64,000 nucleotides of DNA from Rhodospirillales bacterium (GTDB taxonomy: Bacteria > Pseudomonadota > Alphaproteobacteria > Rhodospirillales > Magnetospirillaceae), in the NCBI GenBank assembly GCA_014380005.1, contig JACMKT010000152.1, forward strand, positions 62,001 through 126,000, given 5' to 3'. Shown piece after piece: positions 37,710 to 48,809 of this stretch. Numbering within the stretch: the first letter of the stretch is position 1; the number at the start of each line of letters is the position of its first letter. Both the position numbers and the translations under genes were made by a program. The notes under the pieces were generated by a model, which made no database searches, was not told where the DNA came from, and saw nothing but the letters and a program-made list of their open reading frames with translations.

Positions 37710-37738
37710 TTGGATTTGCCTTAGCCGTGAGATATACG
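37710..37738 (+). promoter_or_regulatory. Candidate sigma70 promoter for the FlaA1-like gene
   Basis: TTGGAT, 17-nt spacer, TATACG in the divergent intergenic region. Confidence 0.4.
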
Positions 37739-37774
37739 GGGACTCCTTAATTTAGAGGAAGCGACCGCACGCCC

Positions 37775-39670
37775 ATGTTCCGCTTCAACCGCGCCCACGT
37801 GGTTCTTGTCCACGACACCATTATGGCGGCGCTGTCGTTCGTGGCGGCTCTGTATCTGCGCCTGGGTGACGATCTTCCGGCCTATTGGCACCGGGGCGAT
37901 CTGGTCCTTGCCACCGGGATGTTCTCGGTTCTGGCGGCGCTGGTCTTCCTGTCGCAGAAGCTGTATCGCGGCGTTTGGCGCTATGCCTCGGTGCGCGATC
38001 TCATGGCGCTGACCCGCGCGGCGACGCTGACCATTCTGCTGTTCATGGCGGTGCTGTTCCTGGTCACCCGTCTGGATGCGCTGCCCCGCGCCGTGCTGGT
38101 GATCAACTGGTTCACCCTGATGGCGCTGCTGGGCGCGCCGCGCCTGATCTACCGTTCGTTCAAGGACCGCCGGCTGGCGACCAAGCTGCTGGCTTTGGGC
38201 CATCGCCGTATTCCGGTACTGCTGGTGGGTGTGGGCGACGAGGCCGAATTGTTCATCCGCGCCACCCGCGCCGCCGATGCCGAATATAACCCGGTGGGTC
38301 TGGTCAGTGAGCGCGGCGCCCGCGTGGGCCGCAACATTCACGGCGTGGACGTCCTGGGCTCCATGGACGAGATCGTCACCGTCATCGAGGATTTGCGCCG
38401 CCGCAAACTGGCGCCCCAGCGCCTGATCATCACCGATCACCGCCTGGACGGTTCGGTGGTGCGCGAACTGCTGGACCATGCCGACCGGTTGGGTCTGCCG
38501 GTGGCGCGCATTCCGCGCCTGACCGACCTCAAGGATGGCCCCAGCGATAAACTGACCCTCCGCCCCATCGCCGTGGAAGATTTGCTGGGCCGGCCGCAGA
38601 ACGTGCTGGACCGGGGCGCCATGGAAGCCATGATCACCGGCCGTCGCGTGCTGGTGACCGGGGCGGGCGGCAGCATCGGGTCCGAACTGGTGCGTCAGGT
38701 GGCGGGCTTCGCCCCGTCGCAACTGGTGCTGTTCGATGCGGGCGAGTTCAACCTGTACGCCATCGACATGGAGCTAGCCGGACGCGGCGACGGCATGGAT
38801 TGGCAGCCGGTGCTGGGCGACGTGCGCGACGCCGCGCGGGTGCGCTCGGTCATGGCGCAGTTCAAGCCCGAGGTGGTGTTCCACGCTGCCGCCCTCAAGC
38901 ATGTTCCCATGGTGGAGTACAATCCCGACGAGGGCGTGCTGACCAACGCCATCGGCACCCGCATCGTCGCCGATGCCTGCGTGGATGCCGGGGTCCGGCT
39001 GATGGTGCAGATTTCCACCGATAAGGCGGTCAATCCCACCAATGTCATGGGCGCCAGCAAGCGCTTGGCCGAGACCTATGCCCAGGCGCTGGATTTGGCC
39101 GGCACCGGCACCCGCTTCGTCACCGTGCGCTTCGGCAATGTGTTGGGCTCCACCGGTTCGGTGGTGCCGCTGTTCCAGCGCCAATTGGCCGAGGGCGGGC
39201 CGCTGACCGTGACCCATCCCGACATGACGCGCTATTTCATGACCATCCGCGAGGCGGTGGAACTGGTGCTGCAAGCCTCGGCCTTCGGTCTGGACAAGCC
39301 CGATCTGCGCGGCAAGATTTTCGTGTTGGACATGGGCAAGCCCGTGCGCATCGTCGATTTGGCGCGCCAGTTGATCCGCCTGACCGGGTTGCGCCCCGAG
39401 ATCGATGTGAAGATCGTTTATACCGGCCTGCGCCCCGGCGAAAAGCTGTTCGAGGAAATTTTCCACGGCGCCGAACCGCCGCTGCCCACGGAATGCAAGG
39501 GCATCCTGGTGGCCGAACCGCGCGCGGTGGATGTGGTCGAACTGGGGCGCTCCCTGGACGCGCTGGAGAACATGTGCCGTGCCCATCGCCGCGACGAGGT
39601 GATCGCCGCCATCCGTGAGCTGGTGCCGGAGTACGTGCCCTCGGGCCGGGCTCTCACCGCTGCCCAGTAA
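37775..39670 (+). CDS. Membrane-anchored nucleotide-sugar 4,6-dehydratase/epimerase (FlaA1/CapD/WbpM-like)
   Basis: TM N-terminus; RVLVTGAGGSIGSELVRQV, HAAALKHVPMVEYNPDEGVLTNAIGT, STDKAVNPTNVMGASKRLAE, LRPGEKLFEEI. Confidence 0.93.
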   Translation: MFRFNRAHVVLVHDTIMAALSFVAALYLRLGDDLPAYWHRGDLVLATGMFSVLAALVFLSQKLYRGVWRYASVRDLMALTRAATLTILLFMAVLFLVTRLDALPRAVLVINWFTLMALLGAPRLIYRSFKDRRLATKLLALGHRRIPVLLVGVGDEAELFIRATRAADAEYNPVGLVSERGARVGRNIHGVDVLGSMDEIVTVIEDLRRRKLAPQRLIITDHRLDGSVVRELLDHADRLGLPVARIPRLTDLKDGPSDKLTLRPIAVEDLLGRPQNVLDRGAMEAMITGRRVLVTGAGGSIGSELVRQVAGFAPSQLVLFDAGEFNLYAIDMELAGRGDGMDWQPVLGDVRDAARVRSVMAQFKPEVVFHAAALKHVPMVEYNPDEGVLTNAIGTRIVADACVDAGVRLMVQISTDKAVNPTNVMGASKRLAETYAQALDLAGTGTRFVTVRFGNVLGSTGSVVPLFQRQLAEGGPLTVTHPDMTRYFMTIREAVELVLQASAFGLDKPDLRGKIFVLDMGKPVRIVDLARQLIRLTGLRPEIDVKIVYTGLRPGEKLFEEIFHGAEPPLPTECKGILVAEPRAVDVVELGRSLDALENMCRAHRRDEVIAAIRELVPEYVPSGRALTAAQ

Positions 39671-39672
39671 GC

Positions 39673-41775
39673 ATGTCCTTCCTGCATCTCGCCCGTTCGG
39701 CCCTGTCCATGCGGCCCCAGGTGGTCATTGCCAAGGCCGCCCGTTTTGCTGGCCGCATGCTGACCAACCGGCTGTTGGGCCGCATGATGCGGCGCCAGTG
39801 CAGCTATCCCGATCCCGCGCAATTGACCGGCGGCCTGACCTTCCGTCTGTCGCCCCTGGACCCGGCCCTGCTGGCCCCCCATGCCGCCCTGTATGGCGAG
39901 CTGGCGCGGCGTACTTTGCAGCACCGTTTCGACGTGCTGGGTTCCGGTTGGGTGACGCTGGACCGCGGGGTGGAGCGTGCCGGTTTTGGCCGCTGGAAAT
40001 ATAAGCCCGAGGCCAAGCTGCCCAAAGACTGGCGCAGCGCCGTGGCGGTGCAGGCGTGGCCGGGCAATCAGGTCCAGGCGGCGGCTTTGCTGAGCCTGAT
40101 CGAGGACCCGTCCTACCGCCCCGTGGATTGGCATGTGGATGTCAAATCCGGCTATGGCTGGCCCACCCGTGTGTGGGGCGCCAGCACCGCCTATGCCCAC
40201 AAGCCCGGCGTGGATGTGAAAATGCCGTGGGAATTGGCCCGCATGCACCATCTGGTGTGGCTGGCCCTGGCCAACGCCGTCAAACCCGCCCCGGCGCTGG
40301 CGGCGGAATTCCGTCATCAGGTGTTGGACTTCCTGGCCGCCAATCCTCCCGGCTGGGGGGTGAATTGGGCCTGCGCCATGGACGTCGCCATCCGCGCCGC
40401 CAATGTGCTGCTGGCCTGGGATTTGTTCCGCGCCCACGGCACCAGCTTCGACACCGTGTTCGAGGCCGAGCTTGGCGCCGCCCTGCTGGCCCATGGCCGT
40501 CACATTGCCCATCATTTGGAATGGTCGCCGCAGCATCGCGGCAACCATTACCTCGCCAATATCGCCGGTCTGGCCTTCATCGCCGCTTATCTGCCGCGCT
40601 CGCCCGAGACCGATTTGTGGCTGGCCTTCGCCACCCAGCAATTGGACACGGAAATACAGCGCCAGTTCGGCCCCGATGGCGCTAATTTCGAGGCCTCCAC
40701 CGCCTATCACCGCCTGTCGGCGGAAATGGCGCTGTTCGCCGTGGCGCTGATCCTGGGCCTGCCGGCGGATCGCCGCGCCGCGTTGAGCGAATACGATGCC
40801 GCTCTGTGGCGGTTTAAGCCGGCCCTGGCTCCGGCGCCCATGGCGTGGCCGCCCTTTGACGCGACGCTGGAACGCCTAGCCCGTGCCGCCCGTTTCGCCC
40901 AGGACGTGACCATGCCCTCGGGCGAGATCGTCCAGATCGGCGACAACGATTCCGGCCGGTTCTTCAAGCTGCTGCCGGCCATGGACCAATCGTTCAGCGA
41001 GCGCGTGCTGGACGTGTCCCATGTGGCTGCCGCCGCCCAAGGGCTGTTCGATCTGGGCGTGGCGCCCAGCGTGGACACCGCCATCATCGCCCAATTGGCC
41101 GGGGGTGTCCGCCGCGCCATGCCATCCGCTCCGTTGGACGCCATGGACGGGGCGTGCCCGGACGACATCGCCAGCCGGGTATTGCGCGTGGTCATCGCCC
41201 CCACCGATCCGGCGGCGCTGGACGGGCTGCACGCCCTCGCCTATCCCGATTTCGGCCTGTTCATCTGGAAGAACGCGCGCGCCTTCGTCGCCGTGCGTTG
41301 CGGTCCCATCGGCGGCAACGGCCTGGGCGCCCACGCCCATAACGACCAATTGGCGGTGGAGGTGGAGATCGACGGCATCGCCTTCGCCCGCGATCCCGGC
41401 ACCTTCGTCTACACTCCCGATCTGGCGGCGCGGAACGCCTATCGCTCGGCCCTGGCGCATTTCGTGCCGCGCCTGGGGCAAGAGGAACCCGCCCGCCTGG
41501 ACCTTGGCCCGTTCCGTCTGGAAGACCGCGCCCAGGCCCGCCCGTTGCGCTTCATGGACGGTGAATTCCTCGGCACCCATCAGGGTTTCGCCCAGCCGGT
41601 GTGGCGCCGGGTGCTGGTGGGCGGCGGTGTGGTGGTGATCGAAGATTGCACCGGCGGCCCCATGATCGGCAGCGCCACCGTGGTGGAGGAACACGTCCTG
41701 ACCACGCCGCAGGAATTGGCGGCGCTATGGGGTCTGACGCTTCCGTTCAGCCCCGGCTATGGACGGACGGTTTAG
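39673..41775 (+). CDS. Heparinase II/III family protein
   Basis: WPGNQVQAAALLSLIEDPSYRP, NHYLANIAGLAFIAAYLP, FEASTAYHRLSAEM, GNGLGAHAHNDQLAVEVEIDG. Confidence 0.85.
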   Translation: MSFLHLARSALSMRPQVVIAKAARFAGRMLTNRLLGRMMRRQCSYPDPAQLTGGLTFRLSPLDPALLAPHAALYGELARRTLQHRFDVLGSGWVTLDRGVERAGFGRWKYKPEAKLPKDWRSAVAVQAWPGNQVQAAALLSLIEDPSYRPVDWHVDVKSGYGWPTRVWGASTAYAHKPGVDVKMPWELARMHHLVWLALANAVKPAPALAAEFRHQVLDFLAANPPGWGVNWACAMDVAIRAANVLLAWDLFRAHGTSFDTVFEAELGAALLAHGRHIAHHLEWSPQHRGNHYLANIAGLAFIAAYLPRSPETDLWLAFATQQLDTEIQRQFGPDGANFEASTAYHRLSAEMALFAVALILGLPADRRAALSEYDAALWRFKPALAPAPMAWPPFDATLERLARAARFAQDVTMPSGEIVQIGDNDSGRFFKLLPAMDQSFSERVLDVSHVAAAAQGLFDLGVAPSVDTAIIAQLAGGVRRAMPSAPLDAMDGACPDDIASRVLRVVIAPTDPAALDGLHALAYPDFGLFIWKNARAFVAVRCGPIGGNGLGAHAHNDQLAVEVEIDGIAFARDPGTFVYTPDLAARNAYRSALAHFVPRLGQEEPARLDLGPFRLEDRAQARPLRFMDGEFLGTHQGFAQPVWRRVLVGGGVVVIEDCTGGPMIGSATVVEEHVLTTPQELAALWGLTLPFSPGYGRTV

Positions 41776-41814
41776 CGCGCCGCTAAGATGCGCGCTTGAA
41801 CAGAGGGCCGGACC

Positions 41815-43467
41815 ATGAGTTTGAAGCGCACTGAAGAGGACGAATCCTTCGCCAAGCTGGAGGCGTTGGCCCTTCGCCCCAAGGCTGAGATCGCGCCGGA
41901 CGCGCCGCGCATCCTGTTCATTTCGCTGTACTGCTTCAAATCCTTCCCGGTGCGCGGCTTCCACGCCTTGGCCCGTCAGGCCGGCATTCATTCGGATGCG
42001 TTGTTCCTCAAGAACAACTTCACCAACCGCCATCTGCCCATCAGCGAGACCGAGATCGCCCTGTTGCAGCAGGTGGTGCGCGACACCAAGCCCGATGTCA
42101 TCGCCATCAGCGTGTTGACGCCCTATGTGCCGGCGGCGCGCCGCGCCTGTGCTGCCATCCGTGCGGTGACCGACGTGCCCGTGGTGACCGGCGGCAAGCA
42201 TGCCACCATCTCGCCCGACGAAGCGCTGACCTATGCGGATTACGCCTGCCAGGGCGAGGGCGAGTTGGTGCTGCTGGAGATGTTCGAGCGCATGGCGCAG
42301 CGGCGCCGCGATTTCGACGGCATCCGTGGCCTGTGGCACCGCGACGCCGCCGGGGCGGTGGTGGATATGGGCCAGCGCCGGTTGTTGCAGGATTTGGACA
42401 AGCTGCCGTTCGAAGCTTACGGCGAACCCAATATGTGGTTCATCGAGCACGACCGGCTGGATACCCAGGACCCGGAACTGGACGAAGACGAAATCCTGGT
42501 CATGGCCGGGCGCGGCTGCGTCTACAAATGCTCGTACTGCGTCAATTCCCTGCTGATCCCGCAGAACCGCAACAATGGCCGTTTCATCCGCGTGCGCTCG
42601 CCCGATCAGGTCATCGCCCAGATCGAGGACCGGGTGGCGCGTCATCGCCATGCCACCAAGGTCAGCTTCAACGACGAAGTGTTCGGCGTGTTCGACGATT
42701 GGACGGCGGAATTCGCCGCCAAATACACCGGACGGGGCTTGCCGCCATTCAACAGCGAGCTGGTGCCCAAGCTGATCAAGGAGGCCAACATGCGCCTTCT
42801 CGCCGCCGCCGGTCTGTTCGAGATGCATTTCGGCATTCAGTCGGGCTCGGACACCATCCGCAACGATGTGCTGGACCGGCCCGGCAAGAACCCGGAACTG
42901 ATCGAAAAGGCGTATATGCTGGCCGGGCTGGGCATCCAGGTGCAGTGTGATCTGATCCTGGGCAATCCGTTCGACACTCCCGAGGTTCTGGCCGAAACCA
43001 TCGAGCTGCTGGCCGCCATGCCGCAGCCGTTGAAGCTGAACACCTACAAGCTTCAGTACTTCCCCCATTACCCGCTGACCCTGCGGGCGATTGAAGCCGG
43101 TTTCCTCAAGCCCGAGGATGTGACCGAGGACGTTATCGCCGAGAACACCTTGTACAATTTCGTCTACACCCCGGTGATCGACCGCTTCGACCGCAAGACC
43201 GTGCTGGAAAACTGCGTCTATCTGATCCCGTGGAACACCGCCTTGGTGTGGTGGGTGGTGACCAATCTGGCGCGCCGTCACAATCCGGCCCTGGCGGTGC
43301 TCGCCAATGTGCTGGCGGCGTGGCGCTATCAGTTGGACTTCCGCGGCAATCCGGCCCTGGTGTGGCTGCGCCGGTTCTGGCTGGTGGGGCGCATGGTAAT
43401 GCGGGGCGAGATCGGTGGCTTGGCCCGCCGCGTCGCCGCCCGGTTGTTGCCGGGCAGGGCTGGCTAA
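41815..43467 (+). CDS. Cobalamin-binding domain radical SAM protein
   Basis: [56 protein letters not shown] (CxxxCxxC); [24 protein letters not shown]. Confidence 0.88.
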   Translation: MSLKRTEEDESFAKLEALALRPKAEIAPDAPRILFISLYCFKSFPVRGFHALARQAGIHSDALFLKNNFTNRHLPISETEIALLQQVVRDTKPDVIAISVLTPYVPAARRACAAIRAVTDVPVVTGGKHATISPDEALTYADYACQGEGELVLLEMFERMAQRRRDFDGIRGLWHRDAAGAVVDMGQRRLLQDLDKLPFEAYGEPNMWFIEHDRLDTQDPELDEDEILVMAGRGCVYKCSYCVNSLLIPQNRNNGRFIRVRSPDQVIAQIEDRVARHRHATKVSFNDEVFGVFDDWTAEFAAKYTGRGLPPFNSELVPKLIKEANMRLLAAAGLFEMHFGIQSGSDTIRNDVLDRPGKNPELIEKAYMLAGLGIQVQCDLILGNPFDTPEVLAETIELLAAMPQPLKLNTYKLQYFPHYPLTLRAIEAGFLKPEDVTEDVIAENTLYNFVYTPVIDRFDRKTVLENCVYLIPWNTALVWWVVTNLARRHNPALAVLANVLAAWRYQLDFRGNPALVWLRRFWLVGRMVMRGEIGGLARRVAARLLPGRAG

Positions 43468-43471
43468 GTTT

Positions 43472-43499
43472 TTGGATTCCTGCGCCTGTGTGCTATACC
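43472..43499 (+). promoter_or_regulatory. Candidate sigma70 promoter for purH
   Basis: TTGGAT, 16-nt spacer, TATACC, about 40 nt before the purH ATG. Confidence 0.45.
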
Positions 43500-43538
43500 C
43501 CGGACAAACGCTCACCCCGTAAAGCCGAGGCTGCCCCC

Positions 43539-45119
43539 ATGTCCGATCTTCGCCCTATCCGCCGCGCTCTGATTTCGGTCTCCGACAAGACCGGCCTGAT
43601 CGAGTTCGCCCGTTTCCTGGCCGAGCGGAACGTGGAGATCCTGTCCACCGGCGGTTCGGCCAAGGCCATTCGCGATGCCGGCATCCCGGTGGTGGAAGTG
43701 GCCGACCACACCGGCTTCCCCGAGATGTTGGATGGCCGGGTCAAGACTCTGCACCCCAAGGTGCATGGCGGTTTGCTGGGCATTCGCGGCAATGCGGAAC
43801 ATGAAGCGGCCATGGCCGAGCACGGTATCAGCCCCATCGATCTGCTGGTGGTGAATCTGTATCCGTTCGAGGAAACCGTCGCCAAGGGCGGCGATTACGA
43901 CACCTGCGTGGAAAACATCGACATCGGCGGCCCCGCCATGATCCGCGCCGCCTCCAAGAACCATGACGGCGTCACCGTGGTGGTGGATGTGGAAGACTAT
44001 GCCGTGGTCATGGAAGAGATGAGCGCCAACCAGAGCGCCACCACCCTGGCCCTGCGCAAGCGTTTGGCCGCCACCGCCTATGCCCGTACCGGCGCCTATG
44101 ACGCCGCCATTTCCCAATGGTTCGCCAAGGAACTGGGCGACACCTTCCCCCGCCGCGTGGTGGTGGCCGGCGAGCTGAAGCAGTCCCTGCGGTATGGTGA
44201 GAACCCGCACCAGCAGGCGGCGTTCTACGTGACCGGCGTCCAGCGCCCCGGCATCGCCACCGCGCGCCAGTTGCAGGGCAAGGAATTGTCCTACAACAAC
44301 CTCAACGACACCGACGCCGCCTTCGAGCTGGCCGCTGAGTTCGACGCTCCCACCGTGGCCATCATCAAGCATGCCAACCCCTGCGGCGTCGCCACCGGCC
44401 CCGACATGATCAGCGCCTATAAGGCCGCCTTGTCCACCGATCCGGTTTCGGCCTTCGGCGGCATCATCGCCATGAACCGCAAGCTGGACGGCGCCACCGC
44501 CGAGGAAATCTGCAAGCTGTTTACCGAAGTGGTGATCGCGCCCGAGGCCGACGAGGCTGCCGTGGCCGCCTTCGCCGCCAAGAAGAATTTGCGTCTGCTG
44601 GTCACCGGCGGCATGCCCGACCCGTCCACCAGCGGCATGACCCTGCGTGCGGTCTCGGGCGGTTATCTGTTCCAGAACAAGGACAATGGCCGCATCACCC
44701 TTGAGGAATTGAAGGTGGTGACCAAGCGGGCGCCGACCGAACAGGAACTCAAGGATTTGCTGTTCGCCTTCCGCGTCTGCAAGCACGTCAAGTCCAACGC
44801 CATCATCTATGTGAAGGACGGTGTCACCGTGGGCATCGGCGCCGGCCAGATGAGCCGCGTGGACAGCTCGCGCATTGCCGCCTGGAAGTCCCAGGAAGCG
44901 GCCAATGCCGCCGGTCTGGCTCAGCCCGGCACGGTGGGTTCGGTGGTGGCGTCCGACGCTTTCTTCCCCTTCGCCGATGGTCTGCTGGCCGCTGCCGCTG
45001 CGGGTGCCACCGCAGTGATCCAGCCCGGTGGTTCCATGCGTGACGCCGAGGTGATTGCGGCAGCCGACGAAAAGGGCCTCGCCATGGTGTTTACCGGCAT
45101 GCGCCATTTCCGCCACTAA
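43539..45119 (+). CDS. purH: Bifunctional AICAR formyltransferase/IMP cyclohydrolase
   Basis: [86 protein letters not shown]. Confidence 0.98.
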   Translation: MSDLRPIRRALISVSDKTGLIEFARFLAERNVEILSTGGSAKAIRDAGIPVVEVADHTGFPEMLDGRVKTLHPKVHGGLLGIRGNAEHEAAMAEHGISPIDLLVVNLYPFEETVAKGGDYDTCVENIDIGGPAMIRAASKNHDGVTVVVDVEDYAVVMEEMSANQSATTLALRKRLAATAYARTGAYDAAISQWFAKELGDTFPRRVVVAGELKQSLRYGENPHQQAAFYVTGVQRPGIATARQLQGKELSYNNLNDTDAAFELAAEFDAPTVAIIKHANPCGVATGPDMISAYKAALSTDPVSAFGGIIAMNRKLDGATAEEICKLFTEVVIAPEADEAAVAAFAAKKNLRLLVTGGMPDPSTSGMTLRAVSGGYLFQNKDNGRITLEELKVVTKRAPTEQELKDLLFAFRVCKHVKSNAIIYVKDGVTVGIGAGQMSRVDSSRIAAWKSQEAANAAGLAQPGTVGSVVASDAFFPFADGLLAAAAAGATAVIQPGGSMRDAEVIAAADEKGLAMVFTGMRHFRH

Positions 45120-45120
45120 G

Positions 45121-46140
45121 ATGAAGCGGACGTCCCGGCGCAGCCTTGCCGTGCTGCTTTTGCCGGTGGTGACGGCGCTGCTATGCCTCGCCGTCTTCGA
45201 AGGCGCAGCACGGCTGGTGCTGGGACCGCCGGCGGTGATTTACTTCACTCCGGCCTACCGGGACGTCCAGACCGATTTCGACGTCACCTACAAGGCGGCG
45301 CCCACGGGCAACCGCGCCTCGTGCGAGGCCAATCAGGGCAAGGGCGCCCCCTTGGTGGTGGTGGGCGATTCCTTCGCCTTCGGCCAGGGGGTGGAGCAGG
45401 GACGCGATTTCACCAGCCTGTTGGGCTGCGGCAGCGGGCGCGAGGTGCTCAATCTCGGCTCCATCGGCCAGGACTTCCTGTATTACGATTCCGCCATCCA
45501 TCAGCTGGTGCCGTCCGATTCCAGCGTCATCGTTCTGCTGCTCTACGAAAACGATCTGCCGCCATCGGGCTTCAGCGGCGCGGCATGGGCGGTCAAGCGG
45601 GCGCTGTACCGCAATTCCCACGGGGTGCTCATGGCGCGGCGTGCCCGGCAGGAAGCGGCCAAGCTGTTGCACCGTGACGATATCGCCGCATTGACGGTGG
45701 ATGGCCGGCTGAACAATCCCAAGACGGTGGCGGTGACCAATCCCGGCTTCTTCAGCGAATTGGCCGATCCGCCGGCGGACCGGCTGGCGGAATTGGGCGG
45801 CGCCATCGCCCGCTTCGTCGCCCATGCCCGCCGGGCCGCGCCCCATTCCCGCATCATGGTCGCCATGGCGCCCGAGGCTTCCACCGTGTCGCCTGGGCAT
45901 CGGGACTTCTATCTTTCCCTGGCATCTGTGCCCTTGCCCGCGTTCGGCCAGCGTTCGGCCATCTACCGGGCGGCGGCGGAAGCCTGCGGGCGGATTGCGG
46001 ATTGCCGCTTTATGGATATCTTCCCAGACTTCCTCAAGGATGGGCCTGACCTGTACTTCCCCCATGATTTCCATTGGAACGCGGCGGGTCATGCGCGCAT
46101 GGCGGATTTGTTGGGCAAGGCTTTGGCCGCGCCCCGCTGA
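45121..46140 (+). CDS. Membrane-anchored SGNH/GDSL hydrolase-like protein
   Basis: N-terminal hydrophobic segment; VVVGDSFAFGQGVEQGRDF; C-terminal DLYFPHDFHWNAAGHARMADLL. Confidence 0.78.
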   Translation: MKRTSRRSLAVLLLPVVTALLCLAVFEGAARLVLGPPAVIYFTPAYRDVQTDFDVTYKAAPTGNRASCEANQGKGAPLVVVGDSFAFGQGVEQGRDFTSLLGCGSGREVLNLGSIGQDFLYYDSAIHQLVPSDSSVIVLLLYENDLPPSGFSGAAWAVKRALYRNSHGVLMARRARQEAAKLLHRDDIAALTVDGRLNNPKTVAVTNPGFFSELADPPADRLAELGGAIARFVAHARRAAPHSRIMVAMAPEASTVSPGHRDFYLSLASVPLPAFGQRSAIYRAAAEACGRIADCRFMDIFPDFLKDGPDLYFPHDFHWNAAGHARMADLLGKALAAPR

Positions 46141-46211
46141 TTATTTTCTGGTCAGTGCCCCGGCGAGAATTTAAGAACTAAGGCGTAAACAGCGAGCAGC
46201 GAGTCCGGTCA

Positions 46212-46919
46212 ATGAGCGTGAAGAAACTTTCCGTCGTCATCCCTTGCTATAACGAGGAACGCACCCTCGAAACCGTGGTTGCCCGTGTGCTTGCGGCGGA
46301 TCATTGCGGCCTTGAGCTTGAAGTGGTGATCGTCGATGACGGCTCGCGCGACCGCTCGGTGGCGGTGATGCGCGAATTGGCGGAAAAGTATCCCCAGATC
46401 GTCACCGTGTTCAACGGGGTCAATCAGGGCAAGGGCGCCGCGCTGCGTAACGGCTTCAAGAACGCCACCGGCGACGTGGTGCTGATCCAGGATGCCGATC
46501 TGGAATACAACCCGGCGGAATATCCCAAGCTGCTGAGGCCCATCCTGGAGGGCCGCGCCGACGTGGTGTTCGGGTCGCGCTTCAAGGGCGGCGACGAGGC
46601 CCGTGTGCTGTATTTCTGGCATTCGGTGGGCAACAAGGTGCTGACCTTGGCGTCCAACATGTTCACCAACATCAACCTCACCGACATGGAGACCTGCTAC
46701 AAGGTCTTCCGCCGCGAGATCATTGCCCAGGTGACCATCGTCGAGGACCGTTTCGGCTTCGAGCCCGAAATCACCGCCAAGGTGGCCAAGCTGCATCCGC
46801 GCATCTACGAGGTGGGCATCAGCTATGATGGCCGCACCTATGAAGACGGCAAGAAGATCGGCTGGCGCGACGGCGTGCGCGCGCTGTACTGCATCGTCCG
46901 CTACAATCTGTTCGCCTGA
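46212..46919 (+). CDS. Glycosyltransferase family 2 (dolichyl/polyprenyl-phosphate hexose synthase-like)
   Basis: LSVVIPCYNEERTLETVVARVL, VIVDDGSRDRSV, GKGAALRNGF, QDADLEYNPAEYP. Confidence 0.92.
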   Translation: MSVKKLSVVIPCYNEERTLETVVARVLAADHCGLELEVVIVDDGSRDRSVAVMRELAEKYPQIVTVFNGVNQGKGAALRNGFKNATGDVVLIQDADLEYNPAEYPKLLRPILEGRADVVFGSRFKGGDEARVLYFWHSVGNKVLTLASNMFTNINLTDMETCYKVFRREIIAQVTIVEDRFGFEPEITAKVAKLHPRIYEVGISYDGRTYEDGKKIGWRDGVRALYCIVRYNLFA

Positions 46920-46928
46920 GGAGGGGCC

Positions 46929-47663
46929 GTGCGCGTCTCGTGGTCGTTGGGTCATTGGGTGCCGGTGCTGCGCCGCCTGCCGCAGGCTGGCCGCGTCATC
47001 GCGCTGACCATCGACGACGCCCCCACGCCCGACGCCACTCCGGCCATGCTGGACCTGCTGGACCGTTTCCAGGCCAAGGCTACCTTCTTCCTGTCGGGCT
47101 GCCGGGCCGAGCCGCAGCTTGATCTGGTGGAAGACATCATCCGGCGCGGCCATCAGGTCTATGCCCATGGCTGGGACCATGTCCGCCTGGACAAGGCCGG
47201 TCCCGCCCGCCTGATCGCCGATATGGAACGGTGCGAGGCGCTGCTGGCCCGTTTCCGCCCCACGCCCCATCCCTATATCGTGCGCCTGCCGCAAAACGGC
47301 GGCTACCGCAATGGGGTGGTGCACCGCGCCCTGGCCCGCTGGCAGCCCGGTTGCCAATTCGCCCATTGGGGCGCGTCAACCGAAGACCATCTGATCTCGC
47401 CCCGCTGCACCCGCCCCGAGGACGTGGAACCGGAATGCCGCAAGGAGGTCGAGCGCCTGCTGGCCGCCCCCCATCTGCCGGGCGCCATCGTGTTGATGCA
47501 CGACCAGCCCATCAACGAACGCCCCGGCGCCGAATACAAGGCGGCGGTCAGCGTCACCCTGACCCGGCTGCTGCTGGAAGGGCTGAGTGCCGGCGGCTAC
47601 AGCTTCGCTCCCATCGCTCCCCTTCCGGCGCAGCCCTGGTGGTCGCGCTTCATTTTGTTCTAG
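46929..47663 (+). CDS. Polysaccharide deacetylase family protein (GTG start)
   Basis: IALTIDDAPTPDATPAMLDLLDRFQAKATFFLSG, RRGHQVYAHGWDH. Confidence 0.87.
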   Translation: MRVSWSLGHWVPVLRRLPQAGRVIALTIDDAPTPDATPAMLDLLDRFQAKATFFLSGCRAEPQLDLVEDIIRRGHQVYAHGWDHVRLDKAGPARLIADMERCEALLARFRPTPHPYIVRLPQNGGYRNGVVHRALARWQPGCQFAHWGASTEDHLISPRCTRPEDVEPECRKEVERLLAAPHLPGAIVLMHDQPINERPGAEYKAAVSVTLTRLLLEGLSAGGYSFAPIAPLPAQPWWSRFILF

Positions 47664-47675
47664 GATTCCAGGCGC

Positions 47676-48809
47676 ATGCGTATCCTGCACACTATTCCCG
47701 GACGCAACTGGGGCGGCATGGAACATCGCACGCTGGAACAGGTGCGTTGGCTGGCGGCGCACGGTCACGACGTCTGGCTGGCCGCTCCCGCCGATGGCGA
47801 CCCCTATAAGCGGGCCGAGGCCATGGGCCTGCCGGTGGTGCCCATGAATTTCGACCGGCCCTGGCGGCTGTCCTCCCTGCGGGCGTTGCGCGCCTTGGTG
47901 CGCGACAAGCGCATCGACATCATCGACGCCCATGTCACCCGCGACGCCAAGGCCGCCTTGGGCTGCCTGGATTTGTGCGCGCTGGTGCGGTCGCGCCACG
48001 TCAACCAGCCGCTGAAGCCGTCCTTCATGCGCCGGCTGCAATGGCGGCTGTCGGACCACATCATCACCGTGGCCGAATGCACCCGCGTGGATTTGGTCCA
48101 TATCGGACTGGCCGATCCCAAGCGTTCCACCTCCATCGGCGGCTGGGCGGATGAACGCTTCTTCGACCTGCCCGACCCGGTGGCGACGCGCGCCCGCCTG
48201 CGGGCCGAAATCGGTCTGGGCGCGGAGGAGTGCGTTCTAGTCTGTGTCGGCATGCTGCGCCCCGATAAGGGCCAGAACTTCCTGATCGAGGCGCTGGGCC
48301 TACTGAAGCAGCGCGGCATCACGCTGAGCGCCGTCTTCGCCGGTTCCGCCACCGCTGAAAGTGCCGATTACGAGGCCGGGCTGAAGGAACAGGCGGCGAA
48401 GGAAGGCGTCACCGTCCATTTCCTGGGTTATCGCGAAGACGTGTCCGAGCTGATGCAGACCGGCGATCTGGTGGTGATCCCCAGCCTGACCGAGGCTCAG
48501 CCCCGCGTCGCCGTGCAGGCTTTCGCCACCGGCCGCCCGGTGGTGGCCTGCGCCGTGGGCGGCGTGCCCGAGATCGTCAAGGATGGCGAGACCGGCTGGC
48601 TGGTGCCGCCGGCCCAACCCATTGCCCTGGCCGATGCCATCGCCCGCGTGGTTGGCGACCCGGTGGAGACCGCCCGCATCGCCAAAGGCGCCCGCGCTTT
48701 GGCCGAGCACGCCATGCGTTTCGACCACCGCATGGCCGAGACCCTGGAGACCTACGGCACCGCCATCGCCCGGGCCAAGTCGCGTCCGCTGGTGCGGGTG
48801 AAGTCATGA
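47676..48809 (+). CDS. Glycosyltransferase family 4
   Basis: MRILHTIPGRNWGGMEHRTLEQVRWLAAHGHDVWLAAP, CVGMLRPDKGQNFLIEAL, IPSLTEAQPRVAVQAFATGRPVVACAVGGVPEIV. Confidence 0.92.
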   Translation: MRILHTIPGRNWGGMEHRTLEQVRWLAAHGHDVWLAAPADGDPYKRAEAMGLPVVPMNFDRPWRLSSLRALRALVRDKRIDIIDAHVTRDAKAALGCLDLCALVRSRHVNQPLKPSFMRRLQWRLSDHIITVAECTRVDLVHIGLADPKRSTSIGGWADERFFDLPDPVATRARLRAEIGLGAEECVLVCVGMLRPDKGQNFLIEALGLLKQRGITLSAVFAGSATAESADYEAGLKEQAAKEGVTVHFLGYREDVSELMQTGDLVVIPSLTEAQPRVAVQAFATGRPVVACAVGGVPEIVKDGETGWLVPPAQPIALADAIARVVGDPVETARIAKGARALAEHAMRFDHRMAETLETYGTAIARAKSRPLVRVKS

